From Paenibacillus dendrobii (lineage in GTDB: Bacteria > Bacillota > Bacilli > Paenibacillales > Paenibacillaceae): DNA of 64,000 nucleotides. Made by a program: the position numbers and the translations under genes. Positions 45,031 to 55,768 of this stretch are shown in pieces. Every line of letters starts with the position of its first letter. Within the stretch, counting starts at the first letter, position 1. The stretch is taken from assembly GCF_009807035.1 (NCBI RefSeq), contig NZ_WUBI01000001.1, forward strand, positions 186,001 through 250,000. The letters are read 5' to 3'. The notes under the pieces are model-generated. The model was not told where the DNA came from. It saw only the letters and a program-made list of their open reading frames with translations, and did not search any database.

Positions 45031-45060
45031 CAAACCCACGCCAATTGGCGTGGGTTTGTA
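45031..45060. terminator. Terminator of the importer-GH5-GH2 operon
   Basis: A perfect 12-base-pair stem (CAAACCCACGCC / GGCGTGGGTTTG) with an AATT loop, then TATTTGTAT. It may also serve the convergent TetR gene. Confidence 0.88.
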
Positions 45061-45122
45061 TTTGTATGGCGTTCTCTAACAAGGACGCAATATAACCCCC
45101 GTTTCATCTTGGCAGCGAAGAG

Positions 45123-45695
45123 TCATCGGCTAAGCTTTATGATTTCTTTGGCATGCTGCCTTCCTGACGATAGGAGGCTGTCACTCAGCTCCGAATCATT
45201 CACGGATCTCGCCAGTACAATGGTTCCGACCATGGTGCTGAGTACAGCACTGCCAATGGATTGATCGATTTCTGCCAAATCGGAGATAAAATCGATCATT
45301 CGTTGCAATTCGTGAGTGAAGACCTGACGCACTTCTTCGGATGCGCGGGATACTTCACCGGAAAGAGCAGGCAAAATGCAGCCTATCTCCTTTTGATCGC
45401 GATGAGACGGGCTTAGATATAGGTTAATGACCGCATGGATCTTGGGTTCCTGCTTCTCCTGGTCAGCCGCTTTCTGCAAAAGTGTAATCGTGTCGCTTAT
45501 GGCGAATCGGCAGGTTTCGGAAACCAGCTGTTCTTTGTTGTCGAAGTGAGCATAGAATCCTCCGTGAGTCAGGCCGGCTCCTTTCATGATGTAGGGTACG
45601 CTGATGTCCTTGATTCCGTTCGTGCGAAAAGCTTTGGCAGCACTTTCGATGATACGGCTTCGAACTTTCATTTTGTGGCCTTCGGGATAAGGCAT
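45123..45695 (-). CDS. TetR-family repressor
   Basis: A 190-residue TetR protein. The helix-turn-helix lies at about residues 11-50 (AAKAFRTNGIKDISVPYIMK, then GAGLTHGGFYAHFDNKEQL), where THGGFYAHF is the classic recognition-helix segment; the rest is the ligand-binding domain. I prefer the ATG at 45695, giving the usual start MPYPEGHK; the ATG at 45704 is in frame and nearer to AAGGGAG. It is divergent from the dihydrolipoamide dehydrogenase gene, whose promoter contains a long palindrome that is probably its operator. The inducer is unknown. Confidence 0.92.
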   Translation of the reverse strand: MPYPEGHKMKVRSRIIESAAKAFRTNGIKDISVPYIMKGAGLTHGGFYAHFDNKEQLVSETCRFAISDTITLLQKAADQEKQEPKIHAVINLYLSPSHRDQKEIGCILPALSGEVSRASEEVRQVFTHELQRMIDFISDLAEIDQSIGSAVLSTMVGTIVLARSVNDSELSDSLLSSGRQHAKEIIKLSR

Positions 45696-45817
45696 GGGTA
45701 TCATTCACTCCCTTAATTCATCAATCCAGCTTCAAAATATTATAGATATCATAATAAAGCATGTCAATTTGCTTCTTCATAACCTTTAGCTGCAAAAGTG
45801 CAAAAGAAGAAGAACTA

Positions 45818-45868
45818 TTGACCGTTCCAAAATATGATGACTATAATATATTATGTTCATCATATTTT
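45818..45868 (+). promoter_or_regulatory. Promoter with long palindromic operator before lpdA
   Basis: TTGACC (45818-45823), an 18-base spacer and TATAAT (45842-45847). The arms AAAATATGATGA (45829-45840) and TCATCATATTTT (45857-45868) form a perfect 12-base inverted repeat with a 16-base gap that encloses the -10 box. A repressor bound there would block initiation, so the divergent TetR protein is the natural candidate. Confidence 0.72.
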
Positions 45869-45888
45869 AACTTGGGAGGCATAAGAAT

Positions 45889-47289
45889 ATGAGCCATCTA
45901 ACGATTGACACTTTAGTGATTGGGTCGGGTCCCGGAGGTTACGTTGCGGCGCTGCGGTCGGCGCAGCTTGGAATGAAAACGGCAATTGTCGAAAGAGAAC
46001 AGATTGGTGGAGTTTGCACTCATGTGGGCTGCATTCCTTCGAAAGCATTGATCGGGGAAGCGCATCGCTATAAATGGCGCGAGCAACGGAATTGCGAGGT
46101 TGCTTCAGTTTTCTTTGAAGATGCCCAGGCTTTCAAACAAGCCGTCGTGAACAAGCAAGCCGGAGGAGTCCGCTATCTGCTTAAGAACGCTGGAGTGACG
46201 ATTCTCGAAGGAGAGGCCCGTTTTCTCGATGACCATACGGCTGCGGTGACGCAATCGGGAACGGAACAAAAGGTTTCTTTTGTAAACGCGATATTGGCGA
46301 CAGGGTCTCGTCCGATTGAACTGAAGGCACTGCCGTTCGGCGAACGGATCTTATCTTCCACGGAAGCTTTGTCTCTTTCTCAAGTTCCAACCAGCCTTGT
46401 CGTGATCGGTGGCGGTTATATCGGCGTTGAACTGGGACAGATGTATGCCAAATTCGGCACGAAGGTAACGATTCTGGAGGGAGGAGAACAAGTGCTGCCC
46501 GGGTTTGAGGCAGACCTTGCGGCTCCTGTTATCCGCCAACTGAACGCTGACGGTATAACGATCGTTACGGAGGCGATAGCCGTTAAAGCGGAACAGGATG
46601 CGGACGGACTCACAATCCATTATTTAAAAAACGAAGAGCCGCATTTGATAAGAGCGGAGTTTGCGCTAGTGACCGTTGGAAGAAAACCGAATACGGACGG
46701 AAGTTTAGGCTTGGAGCAAATCGGATTGCAGGTAACGGCAAGAGGACTCATCGAAACGGATCAACAGTGCCAAACGGCCATTCCGCATATTTTCGCTATC
46801 GGCGATATTACGGGAGGGCCAGCACTTGCCCATAAAGCTTCCTATGAAGCCAAGGTTGCGGCAGAAGCTATAGCGGGTAAACCCGCTGTGGTGGATTACA
46901 AAGCGATGCCTCTTGTCGTATTCTCCGAACCGGAGCTGGCCAGTGTCGGTTTAACGGAAACAGAGAGTAAGGCCGCGGGGATTCCGGTCATTACAGGCAA
47001 ATCCTCATTTTCCATTAACGGCAGAGCATTGGCACTGAAAGAGACCGAAGGGTTCGTCAAAATTATTGCGGATCAGGCCTCGGGCATCGTAAAGGGGGCT
47101 CAAATCGTTGGCGCAGAAGCCTCAACGCTCATTTCAGAGCTTGCATTGGCGATTGAGATGGGAGCCACTGTGGAGGATTTGGCTTTGACCATACACCCGC
47201 ATCCTACATTGGGAGAGATCATTATGGAGGCAGCCGAGAACGCCGTTAGAACCATCACGGTTCACCGTAAAAAAGAGCAAAAAGTCTAG
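45889..47289 (+). CDS. lpdA: Dihydrolipoamide dehydrogenase (stand-alone)
   Basis: A 466-residue flavoprotein with the FAD motif GSGPGGYVAALRSAQ, the redox-active pair C43-THVG-C48 in GGVCTHVGCIPSKAL, a second dinucleotide motif GGGYIGVELGQ, and the C-terminal HPHPTLGE whose histidine is the acid-base partner. It reoxidises dihydrolipoyl groups with NAD. It is not near E1 or E2 subunit genes, so it is an extra copy, perhaps serving another complex or a stress response. GGGAGG lies before the ATG at 45889. A TetR-type gene is divergent and its operator overlaps the promoter. Confidence 0.93.
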   Translation: MSHLTIDTLVIGSGPGGYVAALRSAQLGMKTAIVEREQIGGVCTHVGCIPSKALIGEAHRYKWREQRNCEVASVFFEDAQAFKQAVVNKQAGGVRYLLKNAGVTILEGEARFLDDHTAAVTQSGTEQKVSFVNAILATGSRPIELKALPFGERILSSTEALSLSQVPTSLVVIGGGYIGVELGQMYAKFGTKVTILEGGEQVLPGFEADLAAPVIRQLNADGITIVTEAIAVKAEQDADGLTIHYLKNEEPHLIRAEFALVTVGRKPNTDGSLGLEQIGLQVTARGLIETDQQCQTAIPHIFAIGDITGGPALAHKASYEAKVAAEAIAGKPAVVDYKAMPLVVFSEPELASVGLTETESKAAGIPVITGKSSFSINGRALALKETEGFVKIIADQASGIVKGAQIVGAEASTLISELALAIEMGATVEDLALTIHPHPTLGEIIMEAAENAVRTITVHRKKEQKV

Positions 47290-47421
47290 AATCATATGGG
47301 CGTAGAGGAGAGAGGTCTGTGAAGCATAGAAGACCAGGCCTTCCTGTTGATCTCTGAAAATTCAGTGGCATGGGATCGACCTCGAAACGGAGCAGCGTCT
47401 GAAATTGAATATGGCCTCACA

Positions 47422-47465
47422 CACAAAAAAACGATTGCTGAACAGCATCCGTTTTTTTTGTGTTT
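47422..47465. terminator. Bidirectional terminator between lpdA and the ArsR gene
   Basis: An imperfect stem around CTGAACAG with A-rich and T-rich tails on both sides (AAAAAAACG / CGTTTTTTTT). Confidence 0.8.
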
Positions 47466-47487
47466 TTGATGCTTGATGTTATAGCGA

Positions 47488-48405
47488 TTAATAACTGATT
47501 TTCACTTGAATATCCTGCTCGTAATTGCCGAAATACCTGCCGAACAGGCTGACTCCGCCCGGATTTCTGGCATCCTCCAGGGAACTGATGCGTAATCTGA
47601 TTTCCTCTCCGGGCTGGATCGGCAGATTCTGTACGGACACATCGGACATTAGGACTCCATCCATATAGGTACCAGAAGATGTTACGAGCAGTGTCTTCAG
47701 CAGACCATGCTGGGTGCTGCCCTCCTCCCACCACGACGGAGTTAGTTTGCCCCTCATTTTGCCGAAGTCGCCCGGAGACGTCCATACGCAGACGGGAACT
47801 TCGTTGACCGAAAACGTGATGTCCGATGCCCAATCCTCCGCATATCCTGGCGCTTCCGAACAAATTTCCAGCGAGACGCGAAGACTGGTGATGCTGTTTC
47901 TGCCGGACACGTAATTCGGTATGCGGTACTCGACATAGCCGCTGGCGAACCAAATGTGCTGGGCCTTTACATGCTCTGGCTCGGCAAAATACCGCGGGTC
48001 ATCGACCATCCCGATCAGTTTTGTTTCCGATACGAGACCGCATGTGGGTTTGACTTGATAATCGCTGTATTGTCCGACGGGAACGTTCACGGAATACGAA
48101 TCCCGATCCGCTGTTTGTTCTTCAAACGTGCCCTCCGGTTTAAAAATTAATGTCGCCTGATCCATCCGAAGGGAGCACAGCTTTTGCATGCCGCGTTTAC
48201 CCGCGATGATCTCTGTATGTATGATCCCGGCCTCTTCCAGCTGCTGGACATGCTTGGTCACGATAGCGGAAGACATGTTCAACCGCTGGGCCATCTCTCT
48301 AATGTTGAGGTTTTCCTTTCGGAGCATTTCGATCATTCGGATCCGGGTTTCCGATGCCAATGCGACGAATAAATTAAGATTTTCTTGAGCTACCTTGATT
48401 TCCAT
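47488..48405 (-). CDS. ArsR-type regulator with a large beta-rich C-terminal domain
   Basis: Residues about 8-80 are an ArsR-family winged helix-turn-helix (LFVALASETRIRMIEMLRKE, IREMAQRLNMSSAIVTKHVQ, QLEEAGIIHTE). It lacks the metal-binding cysteines of metal sensors. Residues about 100-305 are an added beta-sandwich-like domain (PVGQYSDYQVKPTCGLVSET; HIWFASGYVEYRIPNYV; PGEEIRLRISSLEDARNPGG). Relatives of this build are common in Paenibacillus beside sugar genes, and the extra domain may bind a carbohydrate ligand; this is inference. GGTGG precedes the ATG at 48405. It is divergent from a GH2 gene, which is the likely target. Confidence 0.88.
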   Translation of the reverse strand: MEIKVAQENLNLFVALASETRIRMIEMLRKENLNIREMAQRLNMSSAIVTKHVQQLEEAGIIHTEIIAGKRGMQKLCSLRMDQATLIFKPEGTFEEQTADRDSYSVNVPVGQYSDYQVKPTCGLVSETKLIGMVDDPRYFAEPEHVKAQHIWFASGYVEYRIPNYVSGRNSITSLRVSLEICSEAPGYAEDWASDITFSVNEVPVCVWTSPGDFGKMRGKLTPSWWEEGSTQHGLLKTLLVTSSGTYMDGVLMSDVSVQNLPIQPGEEIRLRISSLEDARNPGGVSLFGRYFGNYEQDIQVKISY

Positions 48406-48481
48406 TTGTGTTTTCCACCTTTATCATTGCAGCGAATATCAACCATTGTATAACTAATCAATTAACCAAACAAGATTACCA

Positions 48482-48510
48482 TTGACTAATTATAACCTAT
48501 ATTTTAATAT
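48482..48510 (+). promoter_or_regulatory. Promoter of the second GH2 gene
   Basis: TTGACT, a 17-base spacer and TAATAT, followed after 34 bases by a palindrome. It lies in the divergent region shared with the ArsR gene. Confidence 0.65.
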
Positions 48511-48544
48511 CTATTTGAATATTTATAGATTAATAATTAATGTA

Positions 48545-48556
48545 TTAGTTAACTAA
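48545..48556. promoter_or_regulatory. Palindromic operator candidate for the ArsR-type regulator
   Basis: TTAGTTAACTAA is a perfect 12-base palindrome in the early transcribed region of the GH2 gene. A related ACTAAT-containing sequence occurs about 90 bases upstream, around 48454-48470, so the regulator may bind two sites. Confidence 0.5.
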
Positions 48557-48678
48557 AAGAAAGGAGATAATGGGATACCCCAGCAGTGCGTGGCATCATC
48601 ATATAAGCTTTTATTGATCGTTGTAACTTTGGATTTGGTTCGCTAATTACAATACATCCGCAAAAGGAGTTGTCTGAA

Positions 48679-50427
48679 ATGTCTGATACGTCAACACTTC
48701 CGCGTCCAGAATATCCCCGTCCACAATGGGTGAGACAAGAATGGATCAATTTGAATGGTTCTTGGCAATTTGAAATCGATCACGGCAAAAGCGGGAAAGA
48801 ACGCGGATATCAGGAATCCGGGCATGATTTGTCCGGAAAGATTACGGTTCCGTTCTGTCCGGAAAGCAAGCTGTCCGGCGTGGAACATAAAGATTTTATG
48901 GCGGCAGTCTGGTATAAAAGGGAAGTTTCGGTACCGGAAAATTGGCTGAACGGCAGAATCTTGCTTCACTTTGGTGCAGTCGATTACGAGTCCGAAGTAT
49001 GGGTGAACGGGATATCCGTCGGTAAACACCGGGGAGGATATAGCTCCTTTTCCTTTGATATTACTTCAGCCGTATCGTCGGGCACGAATGTCATTACGGT
49101 GTATGCGGAAGATGATGCCCGCTCCGGACGTCAGCCCCGCGGGAAACAAAGCGGAAGATTCTACTCGCATGGCTGCGACTACACGCGCACGACGGGAATT
49201 TGGCAAACCGTATGGCTGGAGCAAGTGCCGGAGGCCTACTTATCTGATATGCAAGTGGTGCCTGATCCGGACAACGGCTGCGTGCATCTGGACGTGAAGA
49301 TCAACGGAAACGCTGCAGGAGAACAGCTTACCGCTTCCGCCAATTTTAATGGGAAGCTTGTCGGGAATGCCGGCGCGATCGTATCCGGACCTTCCGTTAA
49401 ACTGACGATCCCGTTGTCAGACATTCACCTCTGGGAGGTCGGCAACGCCCAATTATATGATCTGGAATTATCCCTGCAGCATCAGGGGCAAGTGGGGGAT
49501 GACGTACAATCGTATTTTGGCCTAAGAACCGTAAGGCTAGATGGAATGGCTTTTCGAATCAATGGAAAATCGGTATTTCAGCGTTTGGTGCTGGATCAAG
49601 GATTTTACCCTGATGGCGTCTATACCGCACCAAGCGATGAGGATCTCCGTAAAGATATCGAGATATCGATGGGGCTGGGCTTTAACGGCGCCAGACTTCA
49701 CGAAAAGATGTTTGAGCCACGCTTTTTGTACTGGGCGGATCGCCTCGGATATCTGGTTTGGGGAGAGCATGCGAATTGGGGGCTGGACATTACCGGGGCG
49801 GAAAGCCTGGCTTCGTTTTTGCCGGAATGGCTGGAAGGAATCGAACGCGATTTCAATCATCCTGCGCTCATCGGCTGGTGCCCTTTTAACGAGACATGGG
49901 ATATGGACGGTGCCAAACAGCATAACGATGTACTGCGCATCGTGTACGAGGTAACCAAACGAATGGATCCTACGCGTCCTGTGATCGACACCAGCGGCAA
50001 TTTTCATGTCGTGACGGATATTTTCGATCTCCATGATTATGATCAGAATCCGCAAACGTTCCGGGCTAGATACGAAGCGATGAAAGACGGCGGAGAAGTC
50101 TACAATACGTTTCCGGACCGACAGAAGTATGAAGGACAGCCTTATTTCATCAGCGAGTACGGCGGAATTTGGTGGAATCCGGATCAGAAGGACGATAAAG
50201 CTTGGGGTTACGGCGACAGACCGCTATCCGAGGAAGCGTTTATCGAACGTTATGAGGGGTTGACGAGTGCCCTGCTGGATCATCCGATGATGTTCGGATT
50301 TTGCTATACCCAGTTATACGACGTGGAGCAGGAAGTGAACGGGCTGTATACGTATGACAGACGAGCAAAATTCGATCCCGAAATGATTCGCCGGATCAAT
50401 TCGCGTAAGGCTGCGATCGAAGACTAG
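48679..50427 (+). CDS. GH2 glycoside hydrolase (beta-galactosidase/glucuronidase-like)
   Basis: A 582-residue GH2 enzyme with the sugar-binding jelly roll (PRPQWVRQEWINLNGSWQFE; VWVNGISVGKHRGGYSSFSFD), immunoglobulin-like domain and TIM barrel. Acid/base E405 lies in CPFNETWDM and nucleophile E493 in YFISEYGG. No signal peptide, so it is intracellular. The shorter length, compared with 1,000-residue LacZ, resembles bacterial glucuronidases or beta-galactosidases of the LacZ/BgaB-GH2 short type; the substrate is undecided. AAGGAG lies 9 bases before the ATG at 48679; a TTG at 48670 is too close. It is monocistronic with its own terminator and is governed by the divergent ArsR-type regulator. 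Confidence 0.92.
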   Translation: MSDTSTLPRPEYPRPQWVRQEWINLNGSWQFEIDHGKSGKERGYQESGHDLSGKITVPFCPESKLSGVEHKDFMAAVWYKREVSVPENWLNGRILLHFGAVDYESEVWVNGISVGKHRGGYSSFSFDITSAVSSGTNVITVYAEDDARSGRQPRGKQSGRFYSHGCDYTRTTGIWQTVWLEQVPEAYLSDMQVVPDPDNGCVHLDVKINGNAAGEQLTASANFNGKLVGNAGAIVSGPSVKLTIPLSDIHLWEVGNAQLYDLELSLQHQGQVGDDVQSYFGLRTVRLDGMAFRINGKSVFQRLVLDQGFYPDGVYTAPSDEDLRKDIEISMGLGFNGARLHEKMFEPRFLYWADRLGYLVWGEHANWGLDITGAESLASFLPEWLEGIERDFNHPALIGWCPFNETWDMDGAKQHNDVLRIVYEVTKRMDPTRPVIDTSGNFHVVTDIFDLHDYDQNPQTFRARYEAMKDGGEVYNTFPDRQKYEGQPYFISEYGGIWWNPDQKDDKAWGYGDRPLSEEAFIERYEGLTSALLDHPMMFGFCYTQLYDVEQEVNGLYTYDRRAKFDPEMIRRINSRKAAIED

Positions 50428-50476
50428 AGCGGCTTGCCCGAATTTTGCTGCTGAGGTAAGAAGGCTCTGCATAATC

Positions 50477-50524
50477 AAGCTGTCCAGCATTCTGATGACC
50501 GGTCAGATGTAGGACAGCTTTTTG
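50477..50524 (+). terminator. Terminator of the second GH2 gene
   Basis: AAGCTGTCC (50477-50485) with GGACAGCTT (50512-50520), an inner stem TCTGA/TCAGA, then TTTTGCT. Confidence 0.85.
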
Positions 50525-50608
50525 CTGTTAAAGGAAAATCCGTACGATCGTCGAACATACACATACATATCAATTCGCCGCATGGAACGGCACGGAATGG
50601 TGGTTGTC

Positions 50609-50904
50609 ATGCCAGAGCATATCTTGCCCACTAAATTATATATCCCGCTGCAGCTTGGCTGTCATTGGACGAGGCGGATCAGGATCCCGCTCGATTTGTA
50701 ACATATCTTATCGCTGCATTACAAGGCATCGGGATGAATGTTGGAGACGGCATGCTGAATATGCTCCAAGCTACGCATTCCCTGCCGATGGACACGGTTA
50801 AGGCAACATTGCTCGATGAAATGACCGCCATGCCGGACCCATTCATTCTCGTCCTTGATGATTATCATGTGATAGAAAGGACGCGATTGCATTGTTTCAT
50901 TTAA
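50609..50904 (+). pseudogene. Remnant of a MalT-like LuxR-family regulator
   Basis: Two pieces of one gene type are joined here. From the ATG at 50609 the frame reads PEHILPTKLYIP, the usual N-terminus of ATP-dependent MalT-like regulators. About 12 codons later the match moves to another frame and reads AAWLSLDEADQDPARFVTYL, a segment that normally comes about 80 residues further on (past the P-loop), then FILVLDDYHVI, followed by an early stop. So the gene has lost the P-loop region by a deletion that also shifted the frame, and has lost the rest (about 700 residues). It is a dead fragment. It lies inside the 714-base stretch without an intact gene between the GH2 gene and the LacI gene. 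Confidence 0.72.
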
Positions 50905-50970
50905 TAAGAATTCAATCCCGAAAGTTAATACTTCATTTACCTAGACGATTAGGATGTAACAGTAGAGATA

Positions 50971-51013
50971 AAAAAACGCAAGATGCGGATACCGCTATTT
51001 CTTGTGTTTTTTA
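50971..51013 (+). terminator. Terminator after the MalT-like remnant
   Basis: AAAAACGCAAGA pairs with TCTTGTGTTTTT (wobbles allowed) and a T run follows. It probably isolates the LacI promoter from upstream reading. Confidence 0.65.
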
Positions 51014-51060
51014 GAGTGTATTGTATTTTTACGACTTTCTTACCGTATTTATTGAAAACG

Positions 51061-51105
51061 TTGACAAAATAAAATGGAGTTATTATACTTCAGTTAAACG
51101 TTTAC
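51061..51105 (+). promoter_or_regulatory. Promoter and operator of the LacI-type regulator
   Basis: TTGACA (51061-51066), a 17-base spacer and TATACT (51084-51089). Just after it TTAAACGTTTAC (51094-51105) matches the two operators near the GH13 gene at 11 of 12 bases, lying at the start point. This indicates autoregulation. Confidence 0.75.
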
Positions 51106-51141
51106 TGAATTGAATTCAAAATAGAATGATGAGGATAATTT

Positions 51142-52149
51142 ATGTATGTTCCAACAATCAAAGATGTAGCAAAAGCAGCGAATGTATCGGTGGCTACCGT
51201 TTCCCGGGTCCTTCATAATCTTTCAGGTTACTCCGATAAAACCAAACAAAAGGTACTTCAAGCCATTGAAGAGCTCGGATATCATCCTAATGCAATCGCT
51301 CGAGGACTCATCAACAAACGAACGCAAACGATAGGTGTTCTGTTTCCCAATGTCTCTAGCGGTTTCTCATCGGAAATTCTGCACGGTATTGAGGAAGTCG
51401 CCCACGAGAAAGGATTCAGTGTTATTGTTTGCAACACAGCCGAAGATGGCAAAAGAACGATGAAATATTTGCAAGTCCTTCGTGAAAAACAGGTGGACGG
51501 AATCGTATTTACAAGTGAAGTTCTTAAGGATGAGTATTATCAGGCACTAAAAGAAATGAGCATACCAGTGGTCCTGGTCAATACTCAATCCCACAAACAT
51601 ATGATTCCCTACGTTAAGGTAGATGATCGGCAAGCAGCTTATCAAGCAACCGCTTATTTAATTGAGAAGGGTCATCGCGAAATTGCTATGATTAGCGGGC
51701 ACTTGTGGGACCCGATTGCAGGGGCTCCGCGCATGGAAGGGTATCGTCAGGCCTTGGAGGATCATGGAATCGAGTTCTTGGAATCCAGGGTAGCTTACGG
51801 AGATTTCCATTGGGAAAGCGGTCGCAGAGCGATGGAGTCGTTGCTGGCGGAAGCACCATCCTTCACGGCTTTGTTTGCAGCTAGCGACGAGATGGCTATT
51901 GGAGCCATGGGGGCTGTTTTTGAGAAGGGGATGAGGATTCCTGATGATCTATCCATCATAGGTTATGATGATTTAACCTTGTCCAAATCAGTCTTTCCTC
52001 CGTTAACGACGATACATCAGCCTCTTGCTCAGATAGGATGTCTTGCTTCAGATAAATTGATCGCATTAATTGAGGATTCACAGAATGTTTCCAGCAGTAT
52101 CGTGAGCCATCATATCGTGGAAAGACAGACGGTTCGATCGAAGGGTTAA
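51142..52149 (+). CDS. LacI-family repressor of the GH13/ABC operon
   Basis: A 335-residue LacI/GalR protein: N-terminal helix-turn-helix with hinge (TIKDVAKAANVSVATVSRVL; GYHPNAIARGL) and a sugar-binding domain (TQTIGVLFPNVSSGFSSEIL; AAYQATAYLIEKGHREIAMI; FAASDEMAIGAM). GAGGA lies before the ATG at 51142. Three near-identical palindromes occur: one on its own promoter and two between it and the GH13 gene. It therefore most likely represses its own gene and the downstream operon until a gluco-oligosaccharide binds. The palindromes also resemble CcpA sites, so catabolite control is possible too. Confidence 0.93.
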   Translation: MYVPTIKDVAKAANVSVATVSRVLHNLSGYSDKTKQKVLQAIEELGYHPNAIARGLINKRTQTIGVLFPNVSSGFSSEILHGIEEVAHEKGFSVIVCNTAEDGKRTMKYLQVLREKQVDGIVFTSEVLKDEYYQALKEMSIPVVLVNTQSHKHMIPYVKVDDRQAAYQATAYLIEKGHREIAMISGHLWDPIAGAPRMEGYRQALEDHGIEFLESRVAYGDFHWESGRRAMESLLAEAPSFTALFAASDEMAIGAMGAVFEKGMRIPDDLSIIGYDDLTLSKSVFPPLTTIHQPLAQIGCLASDKLIALIEDSQNVSSSIVSHHIVERQTVRSKG

Positions 52150-52178
52150 AGAGATAAACCTCTCTTTTTCACTATTAA

Positions 52179-52190
52179 GTAAACGTTTAC
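52179..52190. promoter_or_regulatory. LacI-type operator upstream of the GH13 operon, site 1
   Basis: GTAAACGTTTAC, a perfect 12-base palindrome with the central CG typical of LacI/GalR and CcpA sites. Confidence 0.7.
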
Positions 52191-52285
52191 GTTCGTTGTT
52201 AAATTTCATTAACTAGCAAACTTTGGAAAGGTGGTGGTTCTGTTTCATCATCTCGATATGAAGTCATCGATTACCATTTTGGTAA

Positions 52286-54007
<1,722 letters not shown>

Positions 54008-54055
54008 CGATTGGAGTACTCATTATCAAAAAATAAAGAATGGGAGATAACTTTT

Positions 54056-55699
54056 ATGAAAAAGTTTTTGTTAACAGCTCTCGTATTAATGATGTCCGTA
54101 AGTGTTTTTACAGGGTGCACCAAAAGCGCAGGCTCCTCGGAACCCAAGACAACGGCAACAAGCGATGAACTAACTCCTTACGGAAAATATGCTGAAACCG
54201 TTACATACACCATAGGGAAGTCCACGCCAGGTATTCCAAAATTACCTGAAGGTCAATCTTATGAGAATAATGCATATACACAGTACTTAAAAGAAACGCT
54301 GAATGTTCAAAGTAAGGATTTGTTTGAAGCCAAGTCAGGTGATAACTATGATCAGAAGGTTTCTATGGCGGTTGCTTCTGGAGATTTACCGGACATGATG
54401 TCTGTCGGTGCGGATACTTTACGTCAATTGGTAGACAATGATATGATCGCTGACTTGACTGAAGTCTATAAATCAAGCGCGTCAGATCTTGTGAAAGAAA
54501 AATACGACTCTTACAATGGGCGAGCGCTGGAAGCAGCTACTTTTGATGGCAAATTAATGGCTATGCCTTCGACTTCGAATGCAAATATACCTACCATGCT
54601 GTGGGTGCGTAAAGATTGGCTTGATAAGCTCGGCTTAGCTGAACCAAAGACTGTTGCTGATCTGGAGCAGATTTTAACAGCATTTATTCAAAAAGATCCT
54701 GGCGGAAACGGTAAGGGCAAAACGGTTGGCTTGGCACTATCTAAATCGATTGGCGGTTTATATGGATCTTTATTCCAAGCAGATAATATCTTCGCAACCT
54801 ATCATTCCTTCCCACGTCAATGGATTGAGCAGGATGGACAGGTGGTTTATGGATCGCTTACCGATGAAACCAAGCAAGGGTTAGGTTTGCTGGCAGATTG
54901 GTATAAAAAAGGTCTAATTGATCCACAAATGGCTGTTCGAGACAGCATTGAATCTTTGATTATAAGTGGCGAAGCAGGCGCCTTTTTTGGACCGTGGTGG
55001 TCCGCAGATTATCCTCTGAATGATGCAAGACGTCAGAATAACAGTGCCGATTGGAAGCCCTACATAATTTCGGAAGATGGCAGCGGTGAAATTACGGCTT
55101 ATACTCAAAATCCTGCCGCCGAATTCTACGTTGTCAGGAAGGGATTTGAGCATCCGGAACTTCTGCCGAAAATCGCCAGCGCGCTAAACGACAAGCTCGT
55201 TCGTGAGGATCTCAACTATCAGCCGGTTGTTGATTTTATCACTGGAGGATTTGATGGCGGAAAACCGCTTGGCATAGGGATCAATTTTAATGATGCAACA
55301 GGACAAATGTATAAGGATTTGAAAGCAGCCGTTGACGGTGAGAAAAAAGTGGATACTTTAACGCTTGATGACCGGACTTCTTACAATAAAATAATGGAAT
55401 ATTTAAAAGATCCTGAGAAAGCAGATGCCAATCAATGGAGCGGCTATACATCCAGAATGATTGGGGCAAAATTAATGGCTGAGACGAAGGTGAATGAAGT
55501 AAACCCTGTATTTTTCGGCCAAACCAAAAGCATGAAACTAAAATGGGCTAATCTTGTCAAGTTGGAGGACGAAACTTTCCTGAAGATTGTAACAGGTCAA
55601 GAATCACTGGATTATTTCGATACATTCGTAAGCACATGGAATAAAACAGGAGGCAATGATATTACGAAAGAAGTAGCGGAGGCTATTAAACAAAAATAA
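54056..55699 (+). CDS. ABC transporter substrate-binding lipoprotein (LplA-like)
   Basis: A 547-residue family 1 binding protein of the longer LplA/YtcQ type. The lipobox F-T-G-C21 anchors it to the membrane. Internal segments such as ASGDLPDMMSVGADTLRQLV and IPTMLWVRKDWLDKLGL are typical of this branch. It probably binds gluco-oligosaccharides, judging from the neighbouring GH13 gene. The ATG at 54056 follows GGGAG; the frame is open to 54011 but without a site. Two permease genes follow; no ATPase gene is in the operon. Confidence 0.93.
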   Translation: MKKFLLTALVLMMSVSVFTGCTKSAGSSEPKTTATSDELTPYGKYAETVTYTIGKSTPGIPKLPEGQSYENNAYTQYLKETLNVQSKDLFEAKSGDNYDQKVSMAVASGDLPDMMSVGADTLRQLVDNDMIADLTEVYKSSASDLVKEKYDSYNGRALEAATFDGKLMAMPSTSNANIPTMLWVRKDWLDKLGLAEPKTVADLEQILTAFIQKDPGGNGKGKTVGLALSKSIGGLYGSLFQADNIFATYHSFPRQWIEQDGQVVYGSLTDETKQGLGLLADWYKKGLIDPQMAVRDSIESLIISGEAGAFFGPWWSADYPLNDARRQNNSADWKPYIISEDGSGEITAYTQNPAAEFYVVRKGFEHPELLPKIASALNDKLVREDLNYQPVVDFITGGFDGGKPLGIGINFNDATGQMYKDLKAAVDGEKKVDTLTLDDRTSYNKIMEYLKDPEKADANQWSGYTSRMIGAKLMAETKVNEVNPVFFGQTKSMKLKWANLVKLEDETFLKIVTGQESLDYFDTFVSTWNKTGGNDITKEVAEAIKQK

Positions 55700-55768
55700 T
55701 ACCGAAATGGGTACAAATCAATAGTACCCATTTCAGATTTTGCTTTTTAAGAGGGGAAGAGCATAAAT

